Shown piece by piece: positions 1-11,400 of a DNA stretch of 64,000 nucleotides; position 1 is the stretch's first letter; each line of letters opens with the position of its first letter. Under the pieces are notes generated by a model that did no database searches, was not told the DNA's origin, and worked only from the letters and a program-made list of their open reading frames with translations. The stretch lies in assembly GCA_964247055.1 (NCBI GenBank), contig OZ176054.1, forward strand, positions 10,106,001-10,170,000. Reading direction: 5' to 3'. The DNA is from Paragordius varius (Eukaryota > Nematomorpha). The position numbers and the translations under genes are program-made.

Positions 1-2125
1 GCTATCACATGAAAAAATTATTCTATTAAAAAAATGACCCTCTTTTTTTGCAAGTGTATATCTATATTCTGATAGAATGTATTTGAATCTGATAGTACTT
101 TTGGTTTCCTTTACTACTGATAGAAAGATATTACCTTTTTGTGTTGTAATGATTCGATAAAACTTTTTTTGTCCATCAAATCGTATTGGAAAGATATTTA
201 TATGATTAATATGTGTTTTGTAAAATCATAGGCTTGTTTTGGTGCATGCTAAAATTTTTTCTATATAAACCTTAATAATTTTTTGAACGCGAGATATTGG
301 ATATATATATATATATATATAAATAAATGATAGCCAAATTAAATTTTTTACCGCTCATAAGTGGATCGGATTTGCCACCAAAATGCAATTTTTAGTAAGT
401 CATCAAGGATTCCCTGAAAGTTTTAATCCTAATTGAAAAAGGTTTTGCGTCTATGGTATATATTTCTAAAACAATTTCGGTGACGCGTTTTCTCCGCTGT
501 ATTTAATTTCATTCGACCTAACATGCTACAAGAATGCGATTTTAAGATTTTGGCTATAAAGATTAAAATAACTTTTTTTCAGATAGTCAACTGAATTTAT
601 TTTTGATATTCATTATCCTGAAGCCATAGATATAAATATATGATTCAAAAACATAACGTTTGGCTGCTCATCTTAAAAAAGACTTTCTTAAATTCGATGA
701 TGCTGAACATAATAGTCATCAATTTAATAATTTATTTGATTATGATATCAAATTCATTAACTATATAATTTATACATAAATTACTTTTGTAAACAAAGTA
801 ATCTAATTAAACTAAAAAGATAGATTGGAGCATCAAATAAAAAAAATGTTATATAATATTTTAAATACAGATTGCATGATGCTTTAGACTACCATACTTT
901 ACAAAATTTTTCTATTTAACTTTTTTTGTTAAAAATGTTTTTCAAAAAAACTTTTGGAATTTAGCATGAATTAGGAATTTATGTACTGCAATATCAGCAT
1001 TTTGGTTTAGTTTAAAAACACACCTCCCATTTTAGGAGTATCCAAAAGTTCAAAACTGTCAGATCCCCGATCCAAAATTTAATTTTATATTTCTAATTTT
1101 GCCTTTAATTTAGCATAGATATATTTTGGCGTTATTTTATGCAATAAAACGTTTATTTACCAAAAAATTTATTTATTAAAATGTGGGCAATTTTTCCCTG
1201 ATATCCAGCTGTTATTACAAGAGTGGCAATGATTTTCATATATCGCTTGTGACATAAAAATTAGGAGCACATTAGAATAATACATTTTTTACCATAAAAT
1301 AATGTGACCAGATATTTTGAACTTTGACGCAGTACAAAATTAAAACATATTTTGCCTGTTTTTACGCCATCGGTGTGGTATATTACACAAGTTTCCACAA
1401 AAAAATATCCAGATGAAATATATATATATTTGATAGAAAAAATTGAGGATTATCATGGCGCTTTTGAAATTTTTAGATGTGGACTCTGAAAGTCCCAAAT
1501 TTTTTACCCCTTTTATAATGGACTGTTCTAAAACAAACGCAAAAATTTTGATATTGTGCAATAATTTTAAATATATGCTAAATTTTGATTTTTTAAAAAA
1601 TGGACACTTTCAAAAAATTATTTTTTAGCGAAATTTTGTTGAAGCCCAAGCCTAATTCGTATTATTTTGGGCATGATGGAAAAAACGGTTGATGTTATAA
1701 CATTTTATATATATATAATTCGATTATGCTAATTATTAATCAAAATTTTGATGAAAATATTCGGTCGTTTTCAAATGTATGTTAAATAGGAAATGTCTTT
1801 TTTAACAAAAACTCACCAAAATTTGCAATCAAACTTTAAATAAAAATTCCGAACCTATATTGTTCAACATTCTCGAATTAAAGGTATTATTATATCTTAG
1901 AGCGTTATACGGTTCGTATTATGCTTCAAAATAGTTTGAAGACGCTTCAACAAAATATCTCAAATTTTATGCAAAAAAATAGAAAAACTAATAAAAATTA
2001 AAGTTTAGGAAAAAAAATCAAGTAATATACCTCCCACCTAATAAGTATGATATGCCATATATAACACTGTGTGCAAAAAAGAGGGTCATTTTGATTTAAC
2101 GAAAAAATTTTTTCATCAGATAGCT
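1..2125. mobile_element. AT-rich element bounded by inverted repeats (non-coding, family A)
   Basis: The first 55 or so bases of the window are the approximate reverse complement of 2068-2125: both ends carry GCTATC..GATGAAAAAATT and a block reading ATGACCCTCTTTTTTTGCA on one strand. That is the layout of a DNA element or foldback element about 2.1 kb long. No transposase-like reading frame is visible inside, so it would be non-autonomous. Sequence similar to the region just outside the right end (2126-2330) also recurs at 15240-15420, so the true boundary may lie further out. A (TA)10 run lies at 301-320. No exon of a host gene was recognised here. Confidence 0.5.
1030..1640. repeat. dispersed repeat, copy 1 (shared with 3690-4360)
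   Basis: Blocks such as GATGTGGACTCTGAAAGTCC (near 1476), the adjoining AT-rich stretch ending in GCTAAATTTTGAT, and a segment near 1140-1210 recur in diverged form at 3690-4360. The short ORFs here are not coding: they have no family resemblance and lie in repeat sequence. Confidence 0.45.
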
Positions 2126-2329
2126 TATGACCAATGAATTCATTTGCCGCATGTTGACAACCTATAGAGATATTGAGAGAGAGAATCGAAATCGGGCAAA
2201 AAGTGAAAATTAAGGATAATTTTAGGATAATTCAAAAAATAATGAAATTTGAGATATTATGGATTATCATTTCAAAATATATTTTCAATATATAAATACC
2301 TAATTCTAACAGGTTTCTTCAGCGGACCC

Positions 2330-3690
2330 TCACAAAATGGTATCAGTTTATATATTTTAAATTTTTATAATTTAGCTTTGGGTAAGTTGCATGTTAACTT
2401 AATAACAGTTATCTTATTATTTAATATTACACATAATTTGTTTTGGTTAAAAGTAATTACTGGTTAAAGTTTCAACTTTTCCAAATTTTTAAGGTGAATA
2501 TAAATGATGAATATCTATGATTTTCAGTACATAGCTTTTTTCTGTTTAAATAAAATTTAATCATAATTGCTATTGACTAGGCATTCTAACTCTTTTTTAA
2601 CTGGATTTTGAAAAAACATATTTTGCATAATTTTTGGGATATAAATTTGAGCCACACCACATGCCATCTGAAGCTTTTTGTTTAAGAGGCTATAAATTAA
2701 AAAAAATTCAAAATTATTTTCAAAAACGATAATTTTCAAAATATTTTTAGCGATTAAATTTAGAGATGATTTTTATTATATATATATATATATATATATA
2801 TTCAGGATATTTTAACTTCCTGAATTGAAAATATATTTATGCTTTAATACAAAATGAGTTTTTCGGATTTCGAAAGAGGGTGAAACGCCATAATTTTAAA
2901 CTATATATTTTCGAATTTAAAAGTCATCATAAAATGAAAACAATATTGGGCATTGTATATAATTATCCATAAAAAAGGCAGTTTGACTGCAGTTTGTATG
3001 TTTCAATTTGATATTCAGCTCAACATCTTAATATTTTTAAACTCTTAAAAATATTTTTTATCAAAATTTGGTAGGGTTTATTAAAATACATATAATGGTT
3101 TAATAATGAATATTTTTGCAAGGAATTAAAAATATATAAAAAAATATTGATTATTATTATACCTGTTGTGGTCATGGTCTTTATAAATCGACAGAAAAAC
3201 ATATAATTTGAAAGGATATTTATTTATAAATTTTCCATCGGCTTCTACAGTTTTGTCCATCTCTCAGGTAATATATATGAAACCTGTTTGTCGTTTGCGG
3301 TAAACCATGAAAAGAGGTAACAGATAGCATGAGGTCAAGGTGGTATCTCGGATGTGGAAACATTTAATATAAATTTAAGAAAAGGATGTTTTTAATAAAA
3401 ATGCAAGGTGTAAATAATCATTTGTTAATGTTAGCGTGGTTTAACGGTTTAACCGGGTTCCAAAAGTCATTATACATAATGTTACACTAGTTTAAAGCGA
3501 GACAATAGCTTGGTCTCGTTTCTGAAGCGATTACACTGAATCCGAAGTTAGGGCGTATATAACACCTAATGAAATATTTTCTGAAGAAATGTATCAATCA
3601 TTATGGTGCATTTGGTTTTAGCCCTATGAGTGGCTTAAGAAAGTTATATACACTTTGAGATAAGTGATCCATATTTGAAAATGAATAAAT
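2330..3690. other. AT-rich stretch without recognised genes
   Basis: Only short spurious ORFs are present. A (TA)n run of about 26 bases lies at 2776-2801. A mildly GC-richer patch at 3420-3560 (near GTTTAACGGTTTAACC and GGTTCC) has a weak resemblance to pol III promoter boxes, but the spacing does not fit a tRNA gene. I see nothing else. Confidence 0.4.
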
Positions 3691-3774
3691 TCTGCGGACA
3701 TTTTTTAAATAAAATTGTTTTATTGAAAGCTAAATGGTTCATAAATAACAAAATATAAACTACACAATTTTTTA

Positions 3775-4075
3775 ATAAATTAAAATTTGATGTGGGCTTT
3801 GAAAGTCCGTAATTTTATCAACCGTCAAATATGGGCTATTCAAATAAAGGCAAAAATGCCAAGATTGTCGATAAAAATTTTTATTAATGCTAAATTTTGA
3901 TATCAATTAAAAATTTCATTTTTGAAAAAATATAATTTTTTAAAAATATTTTTGGTTAATATCCAAATTAAGCTTATATTTAAAATTTTCATCAGGCAAT
4001 CTTGACATTTTTGCTTTATTTTAAGAGAAGTTGCCTCTTTTAGGTTCGAAGCCCACATCTAAAAATTAAATTTTA
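3775..4075. repeat. foldback (inverted) repeat within a dispersed repeat
   Basis: The left arm (3785-3890, starting near GATGTGGGCTTTGAAAGTCC) pairs with a right arm (about 3980-4070, ending GAAGCCCACATC). Arms share the motif GGCAAAAATGCCAAGATTG and its reverse complement with scattered mismatches. The whole segment is a diverged relative of 1440-1640. It is probably a MITE-like element. Confidence 0.5.
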
Positions 4076-4414
4076 ATTTTGCTTTGCGTTTTATATGTAA
4101 TTTATGTTATATTTTAGTGATATTTTTTGGAAGGGATTTAGCTTTACCAAAAAAAATATTTAAAAAATGTGCGCAAACTTTTCATTTTCTGATATGGAGC
4201 ATTTCCCCCAAAACTGTAAATAAATTTATTAAATCACTCATAAGGCTCAAAACTAAAAGCACCATTTTTATCCTGATACGTTTTCATATCAGAAGATATA
4301 TATTACAACAGGTTATTTTTTGGGGCACTGTGTTAGGCCTTCCTCTGATGAATTGATTTCCTTTAAAGCCACTATTTTTGCGCTAGGATATATAAAATAA
4401 ACCCACCTCTCATT

Positions 4415-4512
4415 ATGTCACAATTTGATGCAAAAATGTCTCCTGTCGAGGCGCTGAAGCAAGATTATACGGATTACTTTGCGAATTTCAATTTTACATC
4501 CATTAAAATTGG
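4415..4512 (+). CDS. candidate first coding exon of the micro-exon gene
   Basis: An ATG at 4415 opens 32 codons beginning MSQFDAKMSPVEALKQ, rich in D, Q and F and unlike the low-complexity translations around it. It ends at a GTAAAA donor in phase 2. It connects in phase to an acceptor at 5335, where the same frame reads PSIQIEVVGYP before stopping at 5378, or to an acceptor at 4549 after a 36-base intron. Neither route joins in frame to the solid exon at 5371, so its link to the gene downstream is unproven. A TATATAAAAT run lies about 20 bases before the ATG, which is too close to be a normal TATA box for this start. Confidence 0.35.
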
Positions 4513-4576
4513 GTAAAATCCATTTGTCTTAATTGTCTTCACTCGTAGACGTCTACTCATGGCTTTTATGATAGAG

Positions 4577-5334
4577 GTACTTCATGTTAATTGCCGTTGA
4601 GTTTAAGTTGAGTCCTTATTCAATACTTCTTGTACTTTGTCGCATTTATAGCTGTTAACCAGCCAGAGCGTCCACTCTCTTTCACATTGAAATAACTACC
4701 TTTAAATTTTTAAAACCATGTTTCACATATATTTCGATCTGAAAACGATAAAATTGTCCTTTCTGATAAATTAAAAAACAACGTGTGGAAACGACCTTGA
4801 CATAATTGGATAGATACAAAATTGTAACTTTCGACGGACTCTTGAGTGTTTATGTTAAATGTTAAATGATTAAATGTCTAATTTATTAATCGTCTGCCCT
4901 CTTTTTACTGACGTCCTTTGGTTAAACTGGTTATGGTTTATGGCTACAGATATATTTTCATAAAAAAGCTTAATCTATCTTGATTACCCAATATACACGT
5001 GTTTTTGTTATACAAGAAGTGTAAAAAGGCAGCTAAAAATTATAATTTTACCTCACAGCTTCCAGAACACCGTATAATTAAGTTTAGCATTATACTACTC
5101 ATTCGCATTTAGATCTTGACACGGCTTCAAGAACACCTTGTAACTGAGTTTATTATTATATAACTTATTTGCAGTTAGACCTTAAATATCGAGGCTGTTT
5201 GGAAACGCACGACTTTTCCTGCATTTATATAACACCAATTTTCATTCGCAAAGTTCATCAAATAATTTATAAACAGATTTGAATTTTTTCTAAGATTTTT
5301 TTTATATCACTTGAATACAACACATTCATTTCAG
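4577..5334. repeat. intergenic or intronic stretch with a two-unit 66-base direct repeat
   Basis: Two diverged tandem units occupy 5055-5120 and 5121-5186, each starting with a CAGCTTCCAGAACACC-like block. Nothing else could be identified. A short open stretch after an AG at 4649-4650 reads VNQPERPLSFTLK before a stop, but it joins in phase to no other exon of the gene. Confidence 0.4.
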
Positions 5335-5370
5335 TCCTTCGATTCAAATTGAGGTAGTTGGATACCCCAG

Positions 5371-5454
5371 GCCTGTTTAAAAATTCTTTAAAAGATATGG
5401 AAGGAATCGAAACCATGGCAAAACTTTGCACTTACATAACATTAATAAACCGAA
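5371..5454 (+). CDS. exon 1 of the supported model (28 codons)
   Basis: This exon follows an ACCCCAG acceptor and ends at CGAA before GTATAT. It is phase 1 on both sides and encodes a helical stretch containing KDMEGIETMAKLCTYITLIN. The last base plus the first two of the next exon make isoleucine. Just upstream, 5335-5377 is open in a frame one base out of register and reads IEVVGYP. So either the exon starts here with a poor polypyrimidine tract, or the upstream part belongs to it and the frames do not match in this sequence. Confidence 0.6.
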
Positions 5455-8400
5455 GTATATAAAATTCTTATTATACTTGATATTACGATTTTAAGTTAAA
5501 CCAAAGGTAAAAATTAGTCCACGTGGCATGTATGCAATTGTAAAATTGAAAATACAAAATAAACGACTTTTTCTATTTTTAACAATGTTAGATTTGAAAA
5601 AAAGTTAGCTTTAGTTTCACCCATAAGAAGACGATTGCAAAAATTTGTATAATAAAAATGGCATCGAAGAGTTTTACATGATTTTTTTTTTCAAAACGAA
5701 ATTTTATTTAAGACATTTTGGCTTATTACTATAATTTTTATAGGATTAAAGCATGTTAAATTGGTACCGTTTGCTTCAGTAGTTTTTTAAATAATAACTT
5801 AAATTTAATCTGGAGTATTTAGATACTCCAATTTGAATCGAAGTGATATACAACATAATTTTATTTCAAAATAAGAACTTTTATTTTATCCACTAGCAAA
5901 AAATAAATCGAGGCTGTAACGTCGTGATGTATGATAACCCCTTATATATGATATAATTTACTATAAAAAATATGTTTAAATCTTTTACCCTTCCATTTTT
6001 TAATGATCGGAGAAGAAAATTTGCGTTTTGGCTTATTGTGTTGTTTTGTTTTAAGCAATTGACCCTATTTTTTACGGATTATATATAAATATCATGATAT
6101 CGATTGGTTAATACCGTACCTCAAAATATTTATAATATCTAATGTCGTTTATGATCAAAAATATAGAAAACTTCTTTGACTCACCGATTGTGGGAAACAA
6201 TCCTATGTTAAGTAATTACTTCTATATAATTTTTTCGCTTAATATATCATTAATTTATCAAAAGTGTTTTCTTTAATCCGCGCATATATACCATTTGCAC
6301 TTCAAAGGTGTCCTTGAACACTTAAAGTTGGTCATTGGACATTTCAAGTTGGTCCTTAAAATTTAAATTTTACCATTGTATTTTTTTATTTTATTATTTT
6401 TAACCTAATTTTCTTTATTTATTATATAATTATTCATTTAAAAAAAAATTTTTTATTAAAAAAACACTCTTTTTTAAACTTATTTTTTTTAATTTGATAA
6501 AATTATTAACTTTTTCAATGAATTGTAGATAATAACCCATAAAACTTATATTTTTTTTAATTATGTTTTAAAATCTTATAAATATCCAAAATAAAGATAT
6601 ACGTTTCCTAATGATTAAAAAATTGAAATTGATTTAAAATTTATATGAATTAATAGAAAATAAAAAACGATAAGATAGATGAATGATTTGCGATTTGATT
6701 GATAAAAGTTGAAAACAAGTCAAAGGACAAACTTGAAATATGGACCAACTTGAAGTGTTTGAGGATCAACTTGAAGTATTCAAAACCCAACTCGAAATAT
6801 TCAAGGACACGCTTGAAGTGCAAATGGTATATATATTCATCATATAACAAAAAGTTTTTGTTATATGACAAATCGGGGACTAGCCTTTACAAAATTTTTC
6901 CAGGTTTAATTTGAAATGTATAGAATGTTTTCTGTGAAATGTATATAATTATATGTTATATTGGATTTATCTCTGTAAAAATATGATAAGATTAGAACTG
7001 ATAGGGTACTGTATCTGGCTAGGGCCTATTTAATTTTATTATATTAATAACAAGCTATTTGCTGGTTTTAGGTTTAGAGAGACTTCAAATTAAATTACTA
7101 ATAAAATATTGGTGATAATAATCAAAATTAAAAACCGCCATGTCCTTTAGGGGTTTCATTAATTTTTTTAAAAAATATAAACCTGTACAAAATTATCACA
7201 AAGTTGTGAAACTGAATACTAAAAAATAAGTTTTGAATATAATGTTATATTTTGACGACAAATCGGTAATTGATTTTTAGAAACGGCTGCCTGTTTTGAG
7301 ATCATATTAAATTTATTTTCCCAGTTATACAAGGTGTTAATGATCCCGATACGATGCTGGCTATGATTGATGAAATATTGGCAGAGTTGACGAATCTCGC
7401 TGCACAACATCCCTTATCTCCCATTCCCGAACTAAATGATGTCTTAGGAAATCCACCAGCGGAATGGAGTAAATTGATATTTATGGTCGACATTTAAAAG
7501 ATTTTTCACCTATATATATTAACTCAATTAAAAAATGTCTTCCTTAGAGTTTTGTGGGGTGTATTTTAATATGCTGTATAGGTGAGCATTTCTATCATAT
7601 TTAATACTATAAAACAAAATCCAAAGGTGTCCACTTGTTTATTTTTTTATATAATGATGGGTAACATTGAGCTTTGATAATATGTGGTTTCAATCGTGGG
7701 ATTTAATTTGTTTTGTCATTTAAAAGACAAATATCTCAAAAAAACCCAGTTTTTAGCTTCAGATAAATTTGGAATACTTTTTTAAAAGGCATATAATTTT
7801 TAATATTTTATTAAATGACTGCTAAATATTAAATTTGGCTTCCAGCCACGCCTTTTTTTCATATGTTTTTTGAAGTAGTGGCCGCATTTTACAGATAGTA
7901 TTTTCAAAAGGATATTTTTTATGCCGAGAACATATTTTTAAAACGCTTTATAAAATGTCTCAATAAGAGGAAATAAGTTTAGTCAACGTTTTTCCAATAT
8001 TATATTATAATCTTAATTTTTTTATATTTTAGATCAAGTAAACCAAAACGAAGGTAATTTATTGGGTACAATGGTGTTGTGTCCATATATATTTTCTTGA
8101 TATAGGTAACTCAAAATATAAATACAGTATTAAGGCGTAATGGTTTTCAATGCGTAGGGCGTCAGTTTGAATACTGAAACTATGTTTTTATTCATTATTC
8201 CTCTTACCAGAGAAGGTGAGCTTTGAAGCCTTCAGGTGCCTTAATACAATTATAATTTAAAGACTATAAAGTGTATGGTTTCCTAAAAAGGTGAGATATA
8301 ATAAATAGGGTACCTGATTCTAACAATGAGTGTGTCGATGATGTGCCTGACCCTAAAACTGTCGTATATCTATATCATCAGTGTTAGACCTAAAAAATAA

Positions 8401-11400
8401 TTTTTTATAAAAAATTTATTGCACTTCACATTTATGAATAAAAGATGATAGAAGAGGAAATAATGTTTTTTAACAATGTTTTTGAACAAACGAACGTTAG
8501 ATTTTAATGAAATAAGTTGTAATTTAGGAATTTATAGTTCCCAAAAATCGTTTCAAATAAAAATATAAAATTTAAAAAAGGGATAAGCTTTATTACCGTA
8601 TAACAATCCCCCCTCATATATGAGATCCTCCCGCCTAATAATAAACATTATAAAATAAGCGGTGCTTATATAATTAGCTCATGCCGATCATCATGCACTT
8701 TTAAAAATAACGCTCTATTTTTTAATTTATATTCCTTCAAAGTTAGAACCCCTTTTCACAAATAAATTAGTTTGTGGGTGCTAACATAACTCATAAAATA
8801 TGCTAAAACTAATAAAAAATAATTTAAACTTTTTTTCCAATTGAATACATATTATTAATTATAATATACTACTTAATAAATTAAAATATATTGTATAAGA
8901 TTTTATTATAATTTTAATTATATATTTTTTTTTAATAAGGAATTTTTGCTAATAAAAATATTTTATAATTTAGAAATTATGAATGCGGTTAACCCCAATG
9001 GTATTTAAAAATATAATAATTAGCGGAGCTTGAGGCCTGGCTCGATAGTGAAACAAGTTAATACTTATTTTAAACAAATATTTTAGGTATAGCGCCCGAG
9101 GAATATAACGCAGGTATTTTATTATATATATATATATATATATAAATACATTATTAGGTAACTTATGATTTATGTTGATACTTATGTTTTGCATTATTTA
9201 TGGCATTAACTATTTACAGTCTAATTGGGTTTATGAAATATACTATTGCCGATATGTATAACTTACTATATCGTTATCAGTGGCGTACCGAGCATTTGCG
9301 GCGCCCGGGGCATAAAACTTTAATGGCGCCCCCCCCCCCTTTTTTTTAAAAGCCAATAATACAATTTAGTAAAAAATATACAAACGTTGTAACCTAAACA
9401 CCATAGATAAGACAGCACAGTCATATAAATTTTAAATTTATATATATATAATCAGGGCGTCTTAAACTATGGGTCGCGACCCCGTTTGGGGTCGCGAGTG
9501 ATAAAATTAAAATTTAACAAAAAATGTTTTTTAACTTGTAAAATCTATATGTTTATAAAAATGGAAAATGCGGCTTTGTATGTTTCCGGCAAACCGGTAG
9601 ACCCATTCAAATCCAAACATCGAAAAAATATAATCATTAATAAATGCCCCGACAATAGCTTCGTCCTTTTTTGAAATAGCCCCCCAGTTCGGGCGCACCC
9701 GTGTAAAAAACAGTTTTTTTTGTAAACAGAAGTCCACAAAAATCGTGTCTTTGAGACAATCTTCCGGAGAACGTGTTGAACCATATTTCAAATGTGATAT
9801 ATTTTCGATTGCGCCGAACATGGTCATCTCGCTTTTTTAATTTAGGCCCTATATTTACCCGCTACCCCCATAAAATGCCATTTTTTTCAAAAACAAAGTC
9901 CACAAAAATAATTTTTTAAATCTATTTTTCGCCCTAGGTATGAGACCGTTTGGCCCAAGTAAACAATATATTAGTGTGACTGCACCGTTTTAAAATTTTA
10001 TGATCATAGCTATTAAATAATGTTTCGAAATACTTTTTTCAAATAGCGCCCCCTCCCACCTGGAAGTCCGAAGGACTTTCTCGGGCTGCTTAACAGCCTG
10101 ATATTTTTGCTAGTTATATATAAAAATAATGTTTTTGTTGCATATATTGAATTGATCTTATTATAATGGCGAACAATAATGATTTAAAAAATAATTGTAA
10201 AAGGAGAATTTTACAATACATAAACAGAATTATAATGCATTTTATTTAATAAAATATTAATTATATGAAGATTTTATCACTTGGAAAGGAAAAAAGCAAC
10301 TAAGAGAAAAAATATCTTTTATGTAAAAATTTTTCTGGCTTTTGATATTGCAAAATTATCAATTATATTATTAAAATCTATCATATTTTTCTTTTTCCAC
10401 TCTCAACAATGTTAAGTCATTCTGTTTTATGGTACTAATTAGGTGAATAATATAGAGTATATATATTAGGGATTATTATCTAATAGCTAAAAAATCTTTT
10501 TGAAAGTTCTTATTATTTTTGCATAATTAAAATTTAATTTCAAAAAATCATTTAGGCGCCCCTAAATAACGACGCCCGGGGCATGATGCACCCCCTTGCC
10601 CCCTCTGTACGCCCCTGATCGTTATTGAGTAACACACGATTAAATAACCTGTGTGCTTAGTTTTTATAGAATTTAAATTCCATTATTATGATTTTCTGAT
10701 TTTTGTATTCTGAATCATTTTGCAAAGATACTTTTTATAACGATATAAGTAACTCAAATAAATGAGTGTGAATATATTTTTGAAAGTTTGACTCGATCAT
10801 ATATACATATATATTTATAAATACGAGGTTCCAATTATAAAAGTCAATATGTTTTAGGTATACTGTATCATCTTGGCTCAAAATTAAAATTATATTTAAC
10901 AATTATTTCCTTTTATCTGTATTTTTTAATACATCTCTTTAGCCGTTGAAGGATTTGGTAAATAACTAATATTAATATTTTTTCTCAATACCTTAAACAT
11001 ATGTAGAAAACTTTTAATATAATCATCCTGAAATATAGATCGATTGATTTTAAGTATAACACTCACCAAATATATTGTAATTTATGCAACATAATTATCA
11101 TAACTTTACAAAAAAATATCAGGATATGGTCGGTTAATCTATAACAATCTATTCCTACCATTAATTTAATAAAACTTAACATAATATTTAAAAAAGGGTG
11201 CTTTTGACTAATATATTATATATCAGAGGTAAAAGATGTGGGTTTAATGATTTTTTAACCGATAATAGGGATGTCCAATACAAATGGCTTCTCCGATCGC
11301 ATGAAATATAATCAATAAATATTTTTTAGATATCAAACATGACTGTAAAAACCACTATTTTACTATTTTTGATAGTTCATTCCTGAAATTCGAATTACAT

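Noticed and set aside
3420-3560. tRNA-like or pol III promoter-like patch
   Set aside because: The A-box-like and B-box-like parts are only about 20 bases apart and no cloverleaf can be drawn.
4651-4692. Open stretch reading VNQPERPLSFTLK as a terminal exon
   Set aside because: The phase does not connect with the candidate first exon at 4415, and no second exon with the right phase was found.
7281-7324. Earlier acceptor (GATTTTTAG at 7280) for exon 2
   Set aside because: Extending exon 2 to it introduces an in-frame TGA before the coding part.
8290-8385. Open stretch reading VPDSNNECVDDVPDPKTVV near 8312 as a possible further exon
   Set aside because: The only nearby acceptor gives phase 2 entry, which does not fit its neighbours, and the frame ends in a stop without a good donor. 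It may belong to a repeat.
9531-9827. 98-codon minus-strand ORF as a host gene
   Set aside because: It lies inside the hAT insertion and is most simply transposon sequence; no known domain was recognised.
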